Shown piece by piece: positions 11,920 to 23,554 of a DNA stretch of 64,000 nt. Source of the DNA: Amaurobius ferox (taxonomy: Eukaryota > Arthropoda > Arachnida > Araneae > Amaurobiidae); NCBI GenBank assembly GCA_951213105.1, contig OX578145.1:11414707-11478706 (forward strand), written 5' to 3'. The notes under the pieces were generated by a model. That model was not told the origin of the DNA and did not search any database. It saw only the letters and a list, made by a program, of their open reading frames with translations. A program made the translations under genes and the position numbers. How positions within the stretch are numbered: position 1 is the first letter of the stretch; every line of letters starts with the position of its first letter.

Positions 11920-13105
11920 TCGTCAAAAGTGAAATTGCAACAATATGAAAGGATGCAAGTAGCCATGAGCAGATTATAGTACGGGTAAAAGACGGAGTCA
12001 TATGCAAATGATTGTAAGAACAAACAAAGATATGCAAGAGAAACCTGTTTATTTAATAAAGAATGTGGCCTCCACGAGCAGCTATACAGGCCGTTAAACG
12101 GAGAGACATACTATCGATGAGGCTATTAATGGTTGTCTTAGATAATCCTTGCAAACAGAGTCCACTGCTATAAGCAGTTCTTCTACGGTATGTACCGATA
12201 GTCCCCGATGTGCCTGATGTCCGATGAGGGCCCACACGTGTGCAATGGAAGGGAGATCCGACGAGGCTGCCGGATAGGAAAGGATGTGAATTCCGTCCAG
12301 GCTGTTGAGAGTTCACTTTGCGGTGTGGCATCGTGTTGCTGGAACACCGTGTCGCAAACGGTCTACAAGAGTGGCCGAACCACACGCACCACAACTTGTG
12401 AGTCGTCCCAGTCCCCTGTCGGATTACGTGCAATGTGCAGCAGAGCTGTCCGTTGATTGAGCATGATACCGCCCCAAACCATGATGCCTGATGTGGGACC
12501 GGTGTGATGCTCGGTAATATGGGCTGGCTTTCCCTGGGAAGTCGCCACACCCATCCACGGCTGTCATTCCCCCACAGGCAGAAGCGAGATTCATCCGTAC
12601 ACAATACCGGATGCCATTCGTTGATCCCGTTGCGATGACGACGACATCACGCCAGACTTCCATCCCTGTGCGGAGCGTTTAGTGGCACACCAGTGGCTGG
12701 CTGCCGTGCTGGCAGCTGTACTTCATGGAACCTGTTGCGAATGGTTTAGATGCACGCAAGTGCAACCGTTGATCGTGGCAGGCTATGTCGGATGTCATTT
12801 GCTGTTGCGAACGGGTCTGGACTAGCCGTACGCCTATTGGATCCACTCCTTCTTAGGCGTATTCTCTGATGTTTCTATGTCCATTGTGTAACACATTGCT
12901 GGATGGTACTCACGCAATGCCCAACACACATGGCAATTCTACGCATCGACAAACCCACGTCACGCAGTTCCAGGATACGGTCTCGTTCCCCAGCCGTTAA
13001 CTGCTGGTATTAGTCGTTAACTCAAGTCGTCGAGGCATCGCTTCTTCACTTTTTCGAAAGTTCCACTGCTGCAAATCGGCGCTGATATCATTTATGTGAC
13101 GAGTG
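11917..13105 (-). mobile_element. Tc1-like element 1
   Basis: Short inverted ends CACTCGTCA...TGACGAGTG lie inside (TA)n runs on both sides (11887-11915 and 13106-13124), consistent with insertion into TA. The length of 1.19 kb is normal for a short-ended Tc1 copy. It carries a decayed transposase on the minus strand. Confidence 0.85.
12053..13060 (-). pseudogene. Tc1-like transposase pseudogene 1
   Basis: Transposase pieces lie in different minus-strand frames: TDESRFCLWG (first catalytic Asp) near 12600, GIMVWGGIMLNQRTALLHI near 12470, ASSDLPSIAHVWALIGHQ near 12240 (the third catalytic region, normally SPDxxPIEHVW) and SMSLRLTACIAARGGHILY at the C-terminus (ends 12053). At least three frameshifts separate them, and in the third region the usual PIE reads SIA, so the acidic residue is lost. 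The copy cannot encode an active enzyme. In life this DD(34)D/E enzyme cuts and pastes the element at TA. Confidence 0.88.
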
Positions 13106-13109
13106 ATAT

Positions 13110-13440
13110 ATATATATATATATAGCTAATTTTGATATTTTGATCTTGAGAAATAGATGTTTAAAAAAAAATTCAAATCGGAAATGGCAAAGAAGCCGAA
13201 TATGATAATTCTTAGTGGGCTACCTTATTTCCTCTAGAATTTGATGCTGAATCCATATTAGTTGTCAGCTAAGCTATGGCCAATCTCAAAATTCAGTCTA
13301 AAAAATTGACTATCTATAGTCAAGCTTGAGAAATTGGTGATTCAAGTAAAATGAAAATGTTCGAATCGAGAATCGGAAAAGAACTGGAAGTGAAAATCCT
13401 CAGTCAGAGTTATACAGATAATATATAATATATATAGATA
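13110..13440. repeat. R3 satellite-like units, block 1
   Basis: About two degenerate units share the phrases gctgaatccatat.agtt and gagaaatagatgttt... with the blocks at 50920-51370 and 56530-57580. Units in the other blocks are about 140-180 bases. Confidence 0.55.
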
Positions 13441-13460
13441 GTGTGGTAAAAATAGTGTTA

Positions 13461-13950
13461 GAGGTGGAACTAATTGCAACAAAAATGATTCTTGTTGTAA
13501 ATGGTAGGTAACACGCTCCTAATCAATATACTAAAAATATACATCCGTATTGTTGCGCAAAATGCGTTTTTTTGCTGCTATCTTGAAAAAACATGAAAAA
13601 ATCACAAAAATCTTTAAAAAATCATGTGTGGTATCAAATTACTGGAAATTTCATGCTGAAAAAAAAATATGATATTGGTTTAAAAAAAGAAAAGGAAATA
13701 ACAAAATGGTGGCTGAAAAACTGAAAACTTTTGCAGTGTTGGAAAGCATCTTCTTATTAATCTAAGCGGCTTGAAAATCCTAGGTAGCTTTAACTTCGCT
13801 CACAATTTTTAAAACAATGTTAAATTAAAAAAAATAATTAAAATTTTTATTATTTAAAGTTAAAATTTCACATTAAACAAAATCTGAAATTTGAAAAAGT
13901 TATACAATAAAAAGGGTTTTTATAATATAAAATCATATTTATTTCATCAA
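13461..13950 (+). repeat. Left arm of the long inverted repeat
   Basis: It pairs with 15169-15660. It includes the shared phrases gtaggtaacacgctcctaat, gcgcaaaatgcgtttttt and gggttttt.ataatataaaat, with a few substitutions and small indels. Confidence 0.9.
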
Positions 13951-14065
13951 TATTCATCGATTCGTGCTGTCTTATGAGATTGCCAAATGTTGCAGAAGCG
14001 GACCATGGTAACTGGTGAATGAATGCACCACCATTAAGAACGTAGGAAGTACTTTTCTGGGAATG
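13951..14065 (-). pseudogene. Inverted N-terminal piece of the CXC gene
   Basis: The minus strand reads SQKSTSYVLNGGAFIHQLPW and then SASATFGNLI between the gene body and the left arm. In related proteins as I remember them, a (V/I)xGGxLLHxxxW...TF block comes directly before the segment that here lies on the + strand (SYVNRRYGKVTIVFDGYEK). The two pieces join without overlap if this roughly 100-bp segment is turned around, which implies a local inversion. Confidence 0.5.
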
Positions 14066-14066
14066 A

Positions 14067-15149
14067 GACCATTGTATTTCATCGTATGTCAACAGAAGGT
14101 ATGGAAAAGTGACAATAGTTTTTGATGGGTATGAAAAACCAAATATAAAAGATATGGAGCACAGATTGTGCATGAAGCAGTCGTCTGTTGTAGTAGTATT
14201 TGATGAAAATTCGCCTATGATCATCAAGAAAAGCGAATTTCTTTCTAACTCTACAAACAAACCACGCTTTATCAATATACTGGGGAGTTATTTTCAAGGA
14301 AGAAATCATTCCGTTATTCATACAGAAGGTGATGCAGACACACTAATCATCAAAGAAGATTTAAACATTGCCAAGGAAAAACCTGTCACTGTAGTAGCTG
14401 ATGATACTGATATTTTATTCCTAATACTATATCATTCTTCTAAGAACATTTTAATACAGTCTGCCATACAATCTGATAAAGTTCGTAACATTCAAACCAT
14501 GCAAAGATCTATTGGAGAGGTGGCTTGCAAAAATTTACTTTTTGTTCACGCATTAACAGGGTGTGACACCACTTGTGCGTTATTTGGCAAAAGTAAATCT
14601 TCTGCTTTCAAGAATATCATAAAACCCAAAATCTTATGCGAATGGGCTTCCCATTTTGGATCATCCGAAGATGTTACTAAGAAAGATTTGGTCGAAATTG
14701 GCTGTAAAGTTATTGTGTCACTATATGGAGGTAACATCAACATAAGCAACCTAAATGTGTTTCGTTATGAACACTACATTAGGAAAATAGCTTCAGCTAA
14801 AAAATAATTTGATATAGCTCGTTTGCCTCCAACACAAAATGCAGCGAAATACCATCTACTTCAAGTGCATTTGCAGTGCTTTATTTGGAAAAATCTTAAT
14901 ATGCCAAACCCTGATCCTACACTATGGGGTTGGCAGTTGATTGATGGAGAATTTCAGCCGATATTAACAGACTTGAACCCAGCACCAGACAAACTCTTAA
15001 ATATGATTAAATGTGCCTGCCAAACTACAGTTGAAGAACCATGTAACACCATGAAATGTACATGTCGCCGATATGGACTTCCATGTTCAGTAGTTTGTAA
15101 AAACTGTTGTGGAAAGGACTGTACAAACACAGGAGACAGTTTGATTTAG
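14067..15149 (+). pseudogene. TGCDTT-motif, Tesmin/TSO1-like CXC protein gene, one nonsense codon
   Basis: The frame from 14067 to the TAG at 15149 is open except for one TAA (14805-14807) after IRKIASAKK; reading continues in the same frame with FDIARLPPTQNAAKYH. Parts in order: TIVFDGYEKPNIKDMEHR; an acidic block VTVVADDTDILFLILYH; the signature FVHALTGCDTTCALFGKSK (about 14540-14600); and at the C-terminus a Cys-rich CXC domain (CACQ...CNTMKCTCRRYGLPCSVVCKNCC) like Tesmin/TSO1 DNA-binding domains. From memory, proteins with this architecture are multicopy in arthropods and cnidarians and their acidic block resembles PIN/FEN-like nucleases; I do not know a proven function. The normal N-terminus is missing on this strand (see 13951-14065). 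No ATG suits as a start. Confidence 0.75.
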
Positions 15150-15168
15150 ATGAAGATGAGATTTGATT

Positions 15169-15660
15169 TTGATGAAATAAATAGGATTTTATATTATAAA
15201 AAACCCTTTTATTGTATAACTTTTTCAAATTTTAAATTTTGATTATTTAAATTTAAAATTTCACATTAATCAAAATTTTAATTATTTTTTTTTAATTTAA
15301 CATTTTTTAAAAAATTGTGAGCGAAGTTAAAGCTACCTAGGATTTAAGCCGCTTAGATTAATAAAAAGATATTTTTCAACACTGCAAAAGCTTTAAGTTT
15401 TTCGGCCACCATTTTGTTATTTCCTTTTTTTTAAAACCACTATCATATTCTTTTTCAGCATGAAATTTCCTGTAATTTGATATCACGCATGATTTTTCGT
15501 GATTTTTTTAAGTTTGTGATTTTTTCATGTTTTTTCAAGATGGCGGCAAAAAAACGCATTTTGCGCAACAGTACGGATATATATTTTCAGTATGTTGATT
15601 AGGAGCGTGTTACCTACCATTTACAACAAAAATAATTTTTGTTGCAATTAGTTCCACCTC
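15169..15660 (-). repeat. Right arm of the long inverted repeat
   Basis: Inverted copy of 13461-13950. It begins 19 bases after the stop codon of the internal gene, so it supplies the whole 3' untranslated region. Confidence 0.9.
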
Positions 15661-16456
15661 AAGGTGTTTTTCCACTTATTTCTACTACGCTAAGACGTCT
15701 CAAGGAAAATATAGAAGTTTTAAGAAGCACATTTTCGATAAACAATTGTATAGCAAAATGCATGCCCCCCCCCCCCCCCCCCCCAATGCCTCGATTCTTT
15801 CCAAGAACAGTTTTCACCGCTCTTTTGAGTGAAGTCAAAAGTTTGTCACCATCATTAATATTTCTGAATTGCTTGTAATTAATTTTCACTCGTATTCCAC
15901 TTAAACCTTAAACACGATTCTTGTAGACAAAAATTATCGAAAAGTGAATTGGATCTGCGTTGACGGATCACGGAAAACTCAACAAGGCGTGAAAGTAAGT
16001 TCTCAGTTTCGTAAAATTTCAAAATTAAAAGTTGAATAGGGAAAATAAATATTGAGTTTAATTAAATCTTCTGATTTTTCCGAGAGACGTATAAGGTAAT
16101 ATTTTAAAATGTGTTTAAGGTAATTTATAAAGGTAATATATAAAAAAAAATGTGTAATTCAGAAAGATTATGCATTTTCAGTTTGCATATTAGAACTAAA
16201 AATCTGATGTAGGCGGCACATTCATGTTTTTTACATAATGCACCGATTTTATTTCTTTCACGGTGAAATAATGGTGTAAAAAGTCTACGGCACAATGTTT
16301 TTGACATTGAATTGGCAACGCACAATATAAAATGAGCGCTTTAATAACTTCTCGCTCAAACACAAGGACTTACTCATACTCGCAAGCAAAATTCTCAATT
16401 ATTTTTTTCATGCCTAATTATATTTTATTAATTTTGTCACTGAATATTAAAAAAAA
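15661..16456. other. AT-rich sequence with poly-C tract
   Basis: A run of about 20 C (15765-15784) is present. A weak exon-like segment (15927-15994) was considered and rejected. Nothing else is recognised. Confidence 0.4.
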
Positions 16457-16925
16457 TCTGATGTGGGCAGCGCATGACTTTCCCTGTAGACTCATATTCC
16501 CTTTCCCTTTATTTCTTCAATAATTCATTATATTGAGATTCATGGCACAAAATAACACCCATAATTATTTAATATTGCACTGAATTTGCACTTTAATTCA
16601 ATTTTTGTTCTCATTTGGTAACTGGACTTATTTACAAAAGGTGGTGTAGCAAAAATGCGAAAAAACTAAAATATCTCGAGAACGGCTAGTCCTAACGTAA
16701 TGGGGTTGGTCTTAAAATACGTTTAATACGTTAAAAATTACGTATGAAACAAGCATTTAATGGATATATTTAAGTATACGTAGTTTTTTATTTTAGATTT
16801 TGACGGTTTTTGCGGGCCATTTCGCAAAAAAAGGCAGGCCCATTTTTTTCGAATCTTACCAACATCTAATCAGCCCCAGAGTATTAAAAATTTTACTATC
16901 TCGTTGCTCTTGAATGTGTATCTCT
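16457..16925 (+). mobile_element. R1b copy I, 3'-truncated
   Basis: It starts TCTGATGTGGGCAGCGC after an A run and has gactttccctgta as its subterminal repeat, like the gggaaagt variant ends of 47002-47796 and 53621-54290. The hairpin end and microsatellite are missing. Confidence 0.65.
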
Positions 16926-16967
16926 CAAAAATGTGTTAATTGAAAGCGCTCAAATTTCGTTCGATTA

Positions 16968-17650
16968 TTACTTTACCTATATACATAGTATCATGTATAG
17001 GAAAAGTATTGTGACGGAGTCCAAAATTCAAATTCGATTTTTCGACCGAAGAGTCCGTTTCAAGCATCCTTGAAACCTAATCGAGCGGTTTTGAAATGAT
17101 GTCTGTGTATGTTCATTATGTGAGTGTGCATATCCGTCAGTCTGTGGATGCAATGTCTTGCGAACAAATGAAGCGTTTCAATCTAATTAGGTACGTTTAT
17201 TATAATCAGAGAATACTGAAACCGTATTGATTTTAAACGGAATGGAAGATTCGGAAGTATTTTCGAATTAATTTGAAAAAAAAATATTTGAAGCAAGACC
17301 TTTTACAATGATAAGTAAATAATCATTTCATTCGTAATTTTTCATTATATAAAGCAAATGACGCAAACTGTAAAACGCTAGAATGAAACGTTAGAATGAT
17401 GTTCTAGAGATATCGAACGTTTTTCAAATAAATTTTCCCAAAAATTACATTAAATTATAGAAGTAATAAGCATTATTCAATAGGTTCATTTTCCATTTGC
17501 AATATTATGCAACCCATATATATTAACATATTTCCCGTGAATCCAGTACATTCCATTTCTAAGAGAAATTCAATTTTGGAATAGTTTTATATTTGGATGC
17601 CAAGGAAGTCATCAAAAGTTATCTATTTCACTGGATATTCATTAAATGTC
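16968..17650 (-). mobile_element. R1 copy F, divergent
   Basis: The hairpin (actttacctatatacatag...ctatgtataggaaaagt type) is followed by the family phrases tattgtgacggagtc and gtttcaagcatcc. The TC end is not found. It abuts copy I in opposite orientation, so their hairpin sides face each other. Confidence 0.6.
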
Positions 17651-17982
17651 CATTGCATTTTGATAAACATTTTGCACGTGATTGTAAATAAGTACTTTTC
17701 TTTAGACTCATAAATCGTCAAAATTACTTCAATACATAAACATGGGTCTCGTGCATGTGCACCCATATTTCACCAATAAGTAAGTACACACATTGAGCTG
17801 CAACACTTGTCACATTTTACATATGACAGCCTTCCTTCCCGTCAAAAAACCTAGATCAAAATACTAAAATAGAGTTATAAACTTTTCAAGAAAAATTCCA
17901 AGTTAAGTTTTTTTCATTACTTATAAACCAACTCCCACGTGTATGCAAAGTTTCAGATTCAGTAATCTGTATGTATATGAAA

Positions 17983-18104
17983 CCAATATTATAAACATAT
18001 TGGTCTATAATATCAACATTGTAAACATATTGACATATGATACTAATATTATAAATATATTGACATAGGATACCAATTATAAACATATTGGTGTATATTT
18101 CAAA
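17983..18104. repeat. 30-bp minisatellite, about four units
   Basis: Units of the form caatattataaacatattgg plus ten variable bases repeat at 17983, 18013, 18043 and 18073, the last one shortened by two bases. Confidence 0.85.
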
Positions 18105-20231
18105 CATAAAGGAATTTAAACCTCAAAGTATTTTCAACATAAATAAAATAATTATTTTATGTTTTATTTTAATTAAAAACATCTTGATTAAATTATCGTG
18201 CTCTTAACAGCAAAAAATGATAATCGCTTTTGTGGATACAAGGTCACGTGTTTCATTGTGACGTCAGTCTTATGTTTAATCTCAATTATTTCCAAATCGC
18301 GTCACATCTAATCAGATTTTCGATTCTTATTGCTTCTTCAAAATGCAGGATCTTAAAATTTAATTACGACAAAATTTTTCCGACATCCTCTATTAAAAGG
18401 TCGAGAATAAAAAGAAATATATTCTTTATAATGAATAAAAGTGTCATTTTCTTTTTTATAAAATAGGCTTTGAAATAATATTTATAATGAAAAACATAAG
18501 ATATCTTTATCATTGATATCTAAATTCCGATAGCAGAAATGAATCAATAGGAATCAAACATATGACATATGTTTGGTTCCTAAAATTTAAAATATTAAAA
18601 CTCTTGACTTGGTTTCAAACTGTATTCAAATCAAAATTGAAGGAATTCCAATACTCATATGTCGAAATGAATGAAACTTTTAACCTGCACTCTATTTTAT
18701 ATGGAATAACACTCTCGTGTGTGAAGAAAGAAGAGTAAAAAGAGAAAAAAAAGAAAATAAAGCAAATATGAAATCGATAAGCAAACAAGAAACAAGTAAG
18801 CAAACAATAAATTTTAATATTCATATTTTTTATTTTAAAATGCACTAAAACGGAAAACAAAATTCCCACATTTTCATAGCATACTATAAAAGTGAATGGC
18901 TAGGAATTTTATAAAACTAATATATCTTTATAACTCACTCTATTCCCAAATATCTCCATTAAATGTATGGAATCATTGATTAAATATATTTGAGAATTTA
19001 GATTTTAAAGTATTTCGATTTTTAATGAAATATTGGTTTGATAATTTGGAGTATATTGATTTAAATTAAAATATTGGTTCTGTACGTATGTAAGTGCATG
19101 AAATGAAAATGTGTAAATATTTTTTTCATTTTAAAATAAAAGTGTGTATCCTAAATTTTCTATTTTACTTATTTGCTTGCATTTTAAAATAAATTCATGA
19201 ATCTTTAAACCTTGTCCAGAACGGGATGGACCGGTAAGTTTCAAAATCCAAAGAATTAAAAAATAATAAGAAAAGCAACTACATACCAAATTTTAGCTTT
19301 CTAGCAGCTCTGATTATCGAGTTATTCTCAAAAAATGGGTACGTTTCTATGGTGGGATAAGAACGGGCTAGACCGATAAAATTCAAAATCCAAGGAATTG
19401 AAATGTACCACAATAGGCAACAATATATCAATTTTATGTCATTACGATTGGTGTAACCTAGTTAATTAGGGCCTCAAATATTAAAAATGATAAAAGATAT
19501 ACATATATGCATGTTTTTACTCCGCTTGAAGTTAAATGAAAGCACGTAAAAATAAATAAAAAAGAGTATATGTATAAACCCAACGTATGGAGCAAAAAAA
19601 GAGCAAAGTAAAGTAACAAAGAATTAGACATAATCATTTCATATCTCGGAGAAAAAGGTGTCATTGTCAAATCATTAGCCAGATTACTGAAATTTTTATT
19701 GGTATGAAAAGTTTCGAAGAAATCCGAATCAAAAAGTGGAATAGCTTTTGTGAAATGGACACAGAAGAAATTGGAGCTGGCGGCACGCCACACAAAAATT
19801 ATTTGCGATTGAATATTTTATGACAGACTGCGATATGTCCACACGGTTGTGAAATATTTCATATTGGGATGTTGTGGTATCAGGTATATTAAACGTCAGG
19901 TCAGAACCCGAGCAATATAAGTGCAGTCAAAACAAAGTGTTATCATTTTGTAATTTTGTATTTCAATGTTTATCTTGTAGGAATTTCGAACTGCAGAATT
20001 GAGTGGAAAGACTTGTAAAGTACTATGCTACTTCCCAAGATCGTGACTTTCGTATGCACCATTGCAATTGACTTCATTCTAAATTAAATTAACCTCCAAT
20101 AACTTAATGACTAGAGTTTGGCGAAGGAATCACAACATTTAACACATAAACAACTTTATTTGCAACTATAACTTCTCTGAGAACTCAGAACACACACACA
20201 CATATATATATATATTACAAAGCTATATACA
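18105..20231. other. AT-rich sequence with a local duplication
   Basis: An approximately 150-bp imperfect tandem duplication is seen around 19218-19420 (agaacggg.t.gaccg.taa, then ttcaaaatccaa.gaatt). No gene was recognised. Confidence 0.4.
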
Positions 20232-20605
20232 ATATATCTAGAAGTGGCAAGGAAAAGCACATAAGTCAAAATTTCCAATTTTTTATAACATATTTGATTT
20301 AAGAAATTTATTATCTTTGTTGTGGTAAAAGCACATAAGTCAGTTAGGCTTCTAAGATGTTAAAAAAAAAAAACTTTTAAACATTTAATAATTTTTGTAT
20401 GGATTGCAGTGGGGTACAATTATAAATTAAGAAAAGTTATTATTTATTTAGCTCAGAAATATATAACAAACTTCATAAAAATTAAATTTATACTCTGAAA
20501 ACAAAACAATAACATTAAAAAAAAGTTCTCCTGAAAGCATCAAAATTTTGTTCCCTCGATATTTCAAATCCTTGCCTTTGACTTATGTGCTTTTTCCCGC
20601 TAGCT
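20232..20605. mobile_element. Small inverted-repeat element (MITE)
   Basis: ggaaaagcacataagtca near 20250 is answered by tgacttatgtgctttttcc near 20580-20598, both beside ctag. The internal region has a further gtaaaagcacataagtca copy. It has no coding capacity. The region just after (20605-20720) is filled with inverted repeats of agctatatacaaattatag. Confidence 0.6.
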
Positions 20606-20832
20606 ATATACAAATTATAGCTATATACTAAGCTATAATTTGTATATAGCTAGCCGTAAATAATTTGTATATATCTTGTAAATGGCTATATACTAAGCAC
20701 TATACAAATTATTTGCAATGCTAGCATTACAAATTCTATCCGAGACATACTAATCTACAATGAAATTCAATAAATTATTACTAAACTGATCTTCAATCTG
20801 AACCTATCATGATTAATCTAAGACACAATATA

Positions 20833-22205
20833 CACTCATGCCCAAAAGTTCAGAATAATTCTTAAAATGCGGAGTTAATATGGATACAACGGTTCACAAT
20901 CAGTTATATAGAATCATGAGACGAAGGTGAATCATCGTGCATATGTAAAACAGTTCAGTCGACGTCAACATGCGCAAGGCACCGGTGCACGTCGGAACGA
21001 GTATAAAACGGTCTCGAGCGGCATGACCAGTTGAGGCAGAACTTCGCAATTTATGTGGTACTGAAAGTTGTTAACAATCAAAAAGGATGAAAGATGTCAC
21101 AAAGATGCCAATTGGACATATTTTTGAGGGGACAAATTATTAGAATACTGGAATCCGCTCGATCCCAAACCGAAGCGACTCGAATTCTGAATGTGCCTCA
21201 GTGTGCGATCTCCAGACTGTGACAGAGGTTCCAAACCACCGGAGATGTTACCCGACGACCAGTACCGGGTTGGCCAAGGGTGACAACCCCTCGGCAAGAC
21301 CGATATTGGGTAAGAACTGCGCGATGTCAAAGGAACCGTTCTGCCAGACAACTGGGTTCAGCCCTAACAGCCGCCACAGGAGTCACTGTTTCGAGACAAA
21401 CTGTTTACAGAAGACTCAGACACGTTGGTCTCTATGCCAGACGACCGGCAGTTTGCATCTCCCTGACGTCTGCACAGAAACGCGCGCGTTTACAGTTGAG
21501 TTTGGAACATCGGCAGTGGAGTGGACAACAGTGGGGCAATGTCATGTTCAGTGACGAGTCCAGGTTTTGTCTGCACACTGATTCTCGTCATACCACGATA
21601 TGGAAAAACGTGAAACGCGTTTTAATCCGGGAAACATCACGGAAAGACATCGTTTTCCGTTTGTAGGAGTCATAGTCTGGGCAGGTCTCATGATGGACGG
21701 CCGCACAGACCTCCACATCTTTGACACGGGGTCAGTTACCGGTCAAAGATACAGAAACAAAGTCTTTTATCCTACCATTCGATTGTTTCGAGGTGCTGTT
21801 GGTCCTGATTTCATATTCATGGTTGATAAAGCGACTCCTGACCTTGCGGCCTTGGTCGACGACTTCCTTCAAACTGAAGATATCCAGCTCATGAAGCGGC
21901 CTACCAACTCTCCTAATCTGAATACAATAGACCATATGTGGGATATACTCAAGATACATCTTGCATCCCTCCGCTACCCACCAAGCTCCATTCCGGGATT
22001 GAAAACTGCTCTCCGTGAGGCTTGGAACTCTTTAAGTACACAACTCATCCAAAGCATCATCGAAAGTATGGGAAATCGTTGTGCAGCATGCGTGACTTCT
22101 CGAGGTTCCCACACACAGTATTAAACTGCAGCATCACATTGTTTTAATCATACTGGTTCACTAAGGTTGACACTCGTATTCTGACCCTTTTCCTTTCAAC
22201 CCTTT
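20833..22205 (+). mobile_element. Tc1-like element 2
   Basis: The left end is TA|CACTCATGCCCAAAAGTTC. The right end is decayed; tattctgacccttttc near 22178 is the best inverted match, so the right border is approximate. Confidence 0.75.
21094..22124 (+). pseudogene. Tc1-like transposase pseudogene 2
   Basis: Starting at ATG 21094 the frame gives the helix-turn-helix N-terminus (MSQRCQLDIFLRGQIIRILE...NVPQCAISRL), one TGA at 21220-21222 where Trp is usual, a second HTH (TGVTVSRQTVYRRLRHVGL), and MFSDESRF with the first catalytic Asp. A one-base frameshift near 21655 moves to the frame GVIVWAGLMMDGRTDLHIF, through FMVDKATPDLAALV (second Asp kept, but normal DNARPH degraded), to SPNLNTIDHMWD, where the third catalytic Glu is Asp, and ends SRGSHTQY-TAA. 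Length of about 343 codons is full. It is nearly complete but dead: one nonsense codon, one frameshift, and altered catalytic motifs. Confidence 0.9.
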
Positions 22206-22859
22206 CTTTTGTATAATAAAAGTTGTTATTATCCTTGTTTTGCATTGTTCTTCTTCTATAACCCTATTACAATTACACCCGTAGACGGCGTTTCCTTCCA
22301 TTCTGCTGTAGATTTCCTGAAATTTTCACATAAACAACAACTATGCTTAACTTTTGGATATGAGAGTATATACTCACAAGATTGTGGGCTATACTCTAGA
22401 TTCTACCTTCTATAGACGATCAGAACACACGCACGCGAGTGAACTCGGAAGAATGTCAGAGACGTCATTCTAAAATATGCCCTTCTTATAGATCTGGCCA
22501 ATCGTGAGTATACGATTCTTCGGAGTGAATGTTGAGAAGTTTAGGACATAAATTAAAATCAGACAAAAGTCGAAATAGAATAAAATGATAATAAATAATA
22601 GAATTCTCACAGTCTATATTGCAGTTGCAGGGGTATCCAGCTGAACGGAACAAAAACTAATAGCTATAAACAGTTTGCGACTAATTTGTAGCAATTTAGA
22701 AGCCTGTCAAAGATACATATTTGGTTTTCGGTTCATATTTTTAGTTTTCGAAATAAAGTGATTAAAATTTAAATGTTTTAAAATTTTTTAATGGAGGCAA
22801 TTATTATTTCGATCTTTGTTTAACAAACTACCTAACCTAATTTGCTAAAATATTTCTTA

Positions 22860-23125
22860 CACATTTTAAGTGATAATTTGCATATTTCCTAAAATTTTCG
22901 AAAGAGTTTGTGAATTTTAACTTCGTTTAAAAGTTGTTTGAAAAATTAGGTTCCAGAGGATTCCGGGTTCAATCCGAAACTAATTGGGTGATATTATTCA
23001 TTTTCATTCCGATATGTCCCCCAGACCGCCTCAACAACATAAATTTAATTTTGATTTACAGCACTTATCGTGCGGGCAGACAGAGAGACAGAGTGAACAA
23101 AGTTAAAAACACTTCGCAACTATGT
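22860..23125 (+). mobile_element. R2 fragment, 3' end
   Basis: Only the last about 265 bases of the family are present, from gtgaattttaacttcg to caactatgttgaaaag, with gacagagagacag in place of the GTCT repeat. Confidence 0.7.
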
Positions 23126-23554
23126 TGAAAAGTATTAAAAACGGATTTTTTTTAATTTTCTTCTACCTGACAAGATGATTTCTAAGAAAAATATAATAAC
23201 TTTGTAAAAACAAAGTTTTAATCTAGAAACTAAATTTTATACTAAATGCTTTGGTTTTTTTCTATTTATATCGGTTATAATTTAGAAGATAGTATTTTAA
23301 ATGAAAGTAGGCAAAATCAAGCTTGAACAATTTTTTTTTATTTATATTAAGAAAATGAGTCCAAAATTTTTAAATATTGAAATTACTTCGCGTATTCAAA
23401 AAGAGTACACTATTTTCAACATCACAAGTCTGAATTGTTTAGAGTTTTATCTATTAGGTTCGGAGATACAAGGGTTCTAAGTGTTTACATTGTTAGTGAT
23501 GCTCTCATTTCAGCCGGATATCCAGACTGTAGTATCTATTCACGTAAAAACATA

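Larger units (their letters stand above)
13461..15660 (+). mobile_element. Long-TIR element carrying a TGCDTT/CXC-domain gene
   Basis: The outer ends are GAGGTGGAACTAATTGCAAC (13461) and its inverted copy ending GTTCCACCTC (15660). The arms extend inward to about 13950 and 15169, near 490 bp each, with high identity. Similar bases outside (gtggtaaaaa at 13443; tttttccac at about 15667) may mean that the true ends are slightly farther out. No target duplication could be fixed. A single gene and an inverted gene piece lie between the arms. The arms are too long for Tc1/mariner, and the protein is not a DDE transposase I can name, so the class is open. Confidence 0.82.

Noticed and set aside
11652..12037. 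Overlapping frames with Tyr-Ile repeats
   Set aside because: They are created by the (TA)n run joining a retroposon tail to a Tc1 end.
15927..15994. Exon-like segment with acceptor cttgtag and donor gtaagt, open in one frame (NYRKVNWICVDG...)
   Set aside because: The acceptor lacks a good pyrimidine tract, its phases (1 to 0) do not fit exon A, and I recognise no family; one open frame of 22 codons is expected by chance.
18259..18266. Further isolated TGACGTCA octamer
   Set aside because: A single site without promoter context; recorded only because it weakens the case for the pair at 1982-2014.
19458..19793. 111-codon minus-strand frame with hydrophobic stretches
   Set aside because: AT-rich DNA gives Phe/Leu/Ile runs; no splice context or family match was seen.
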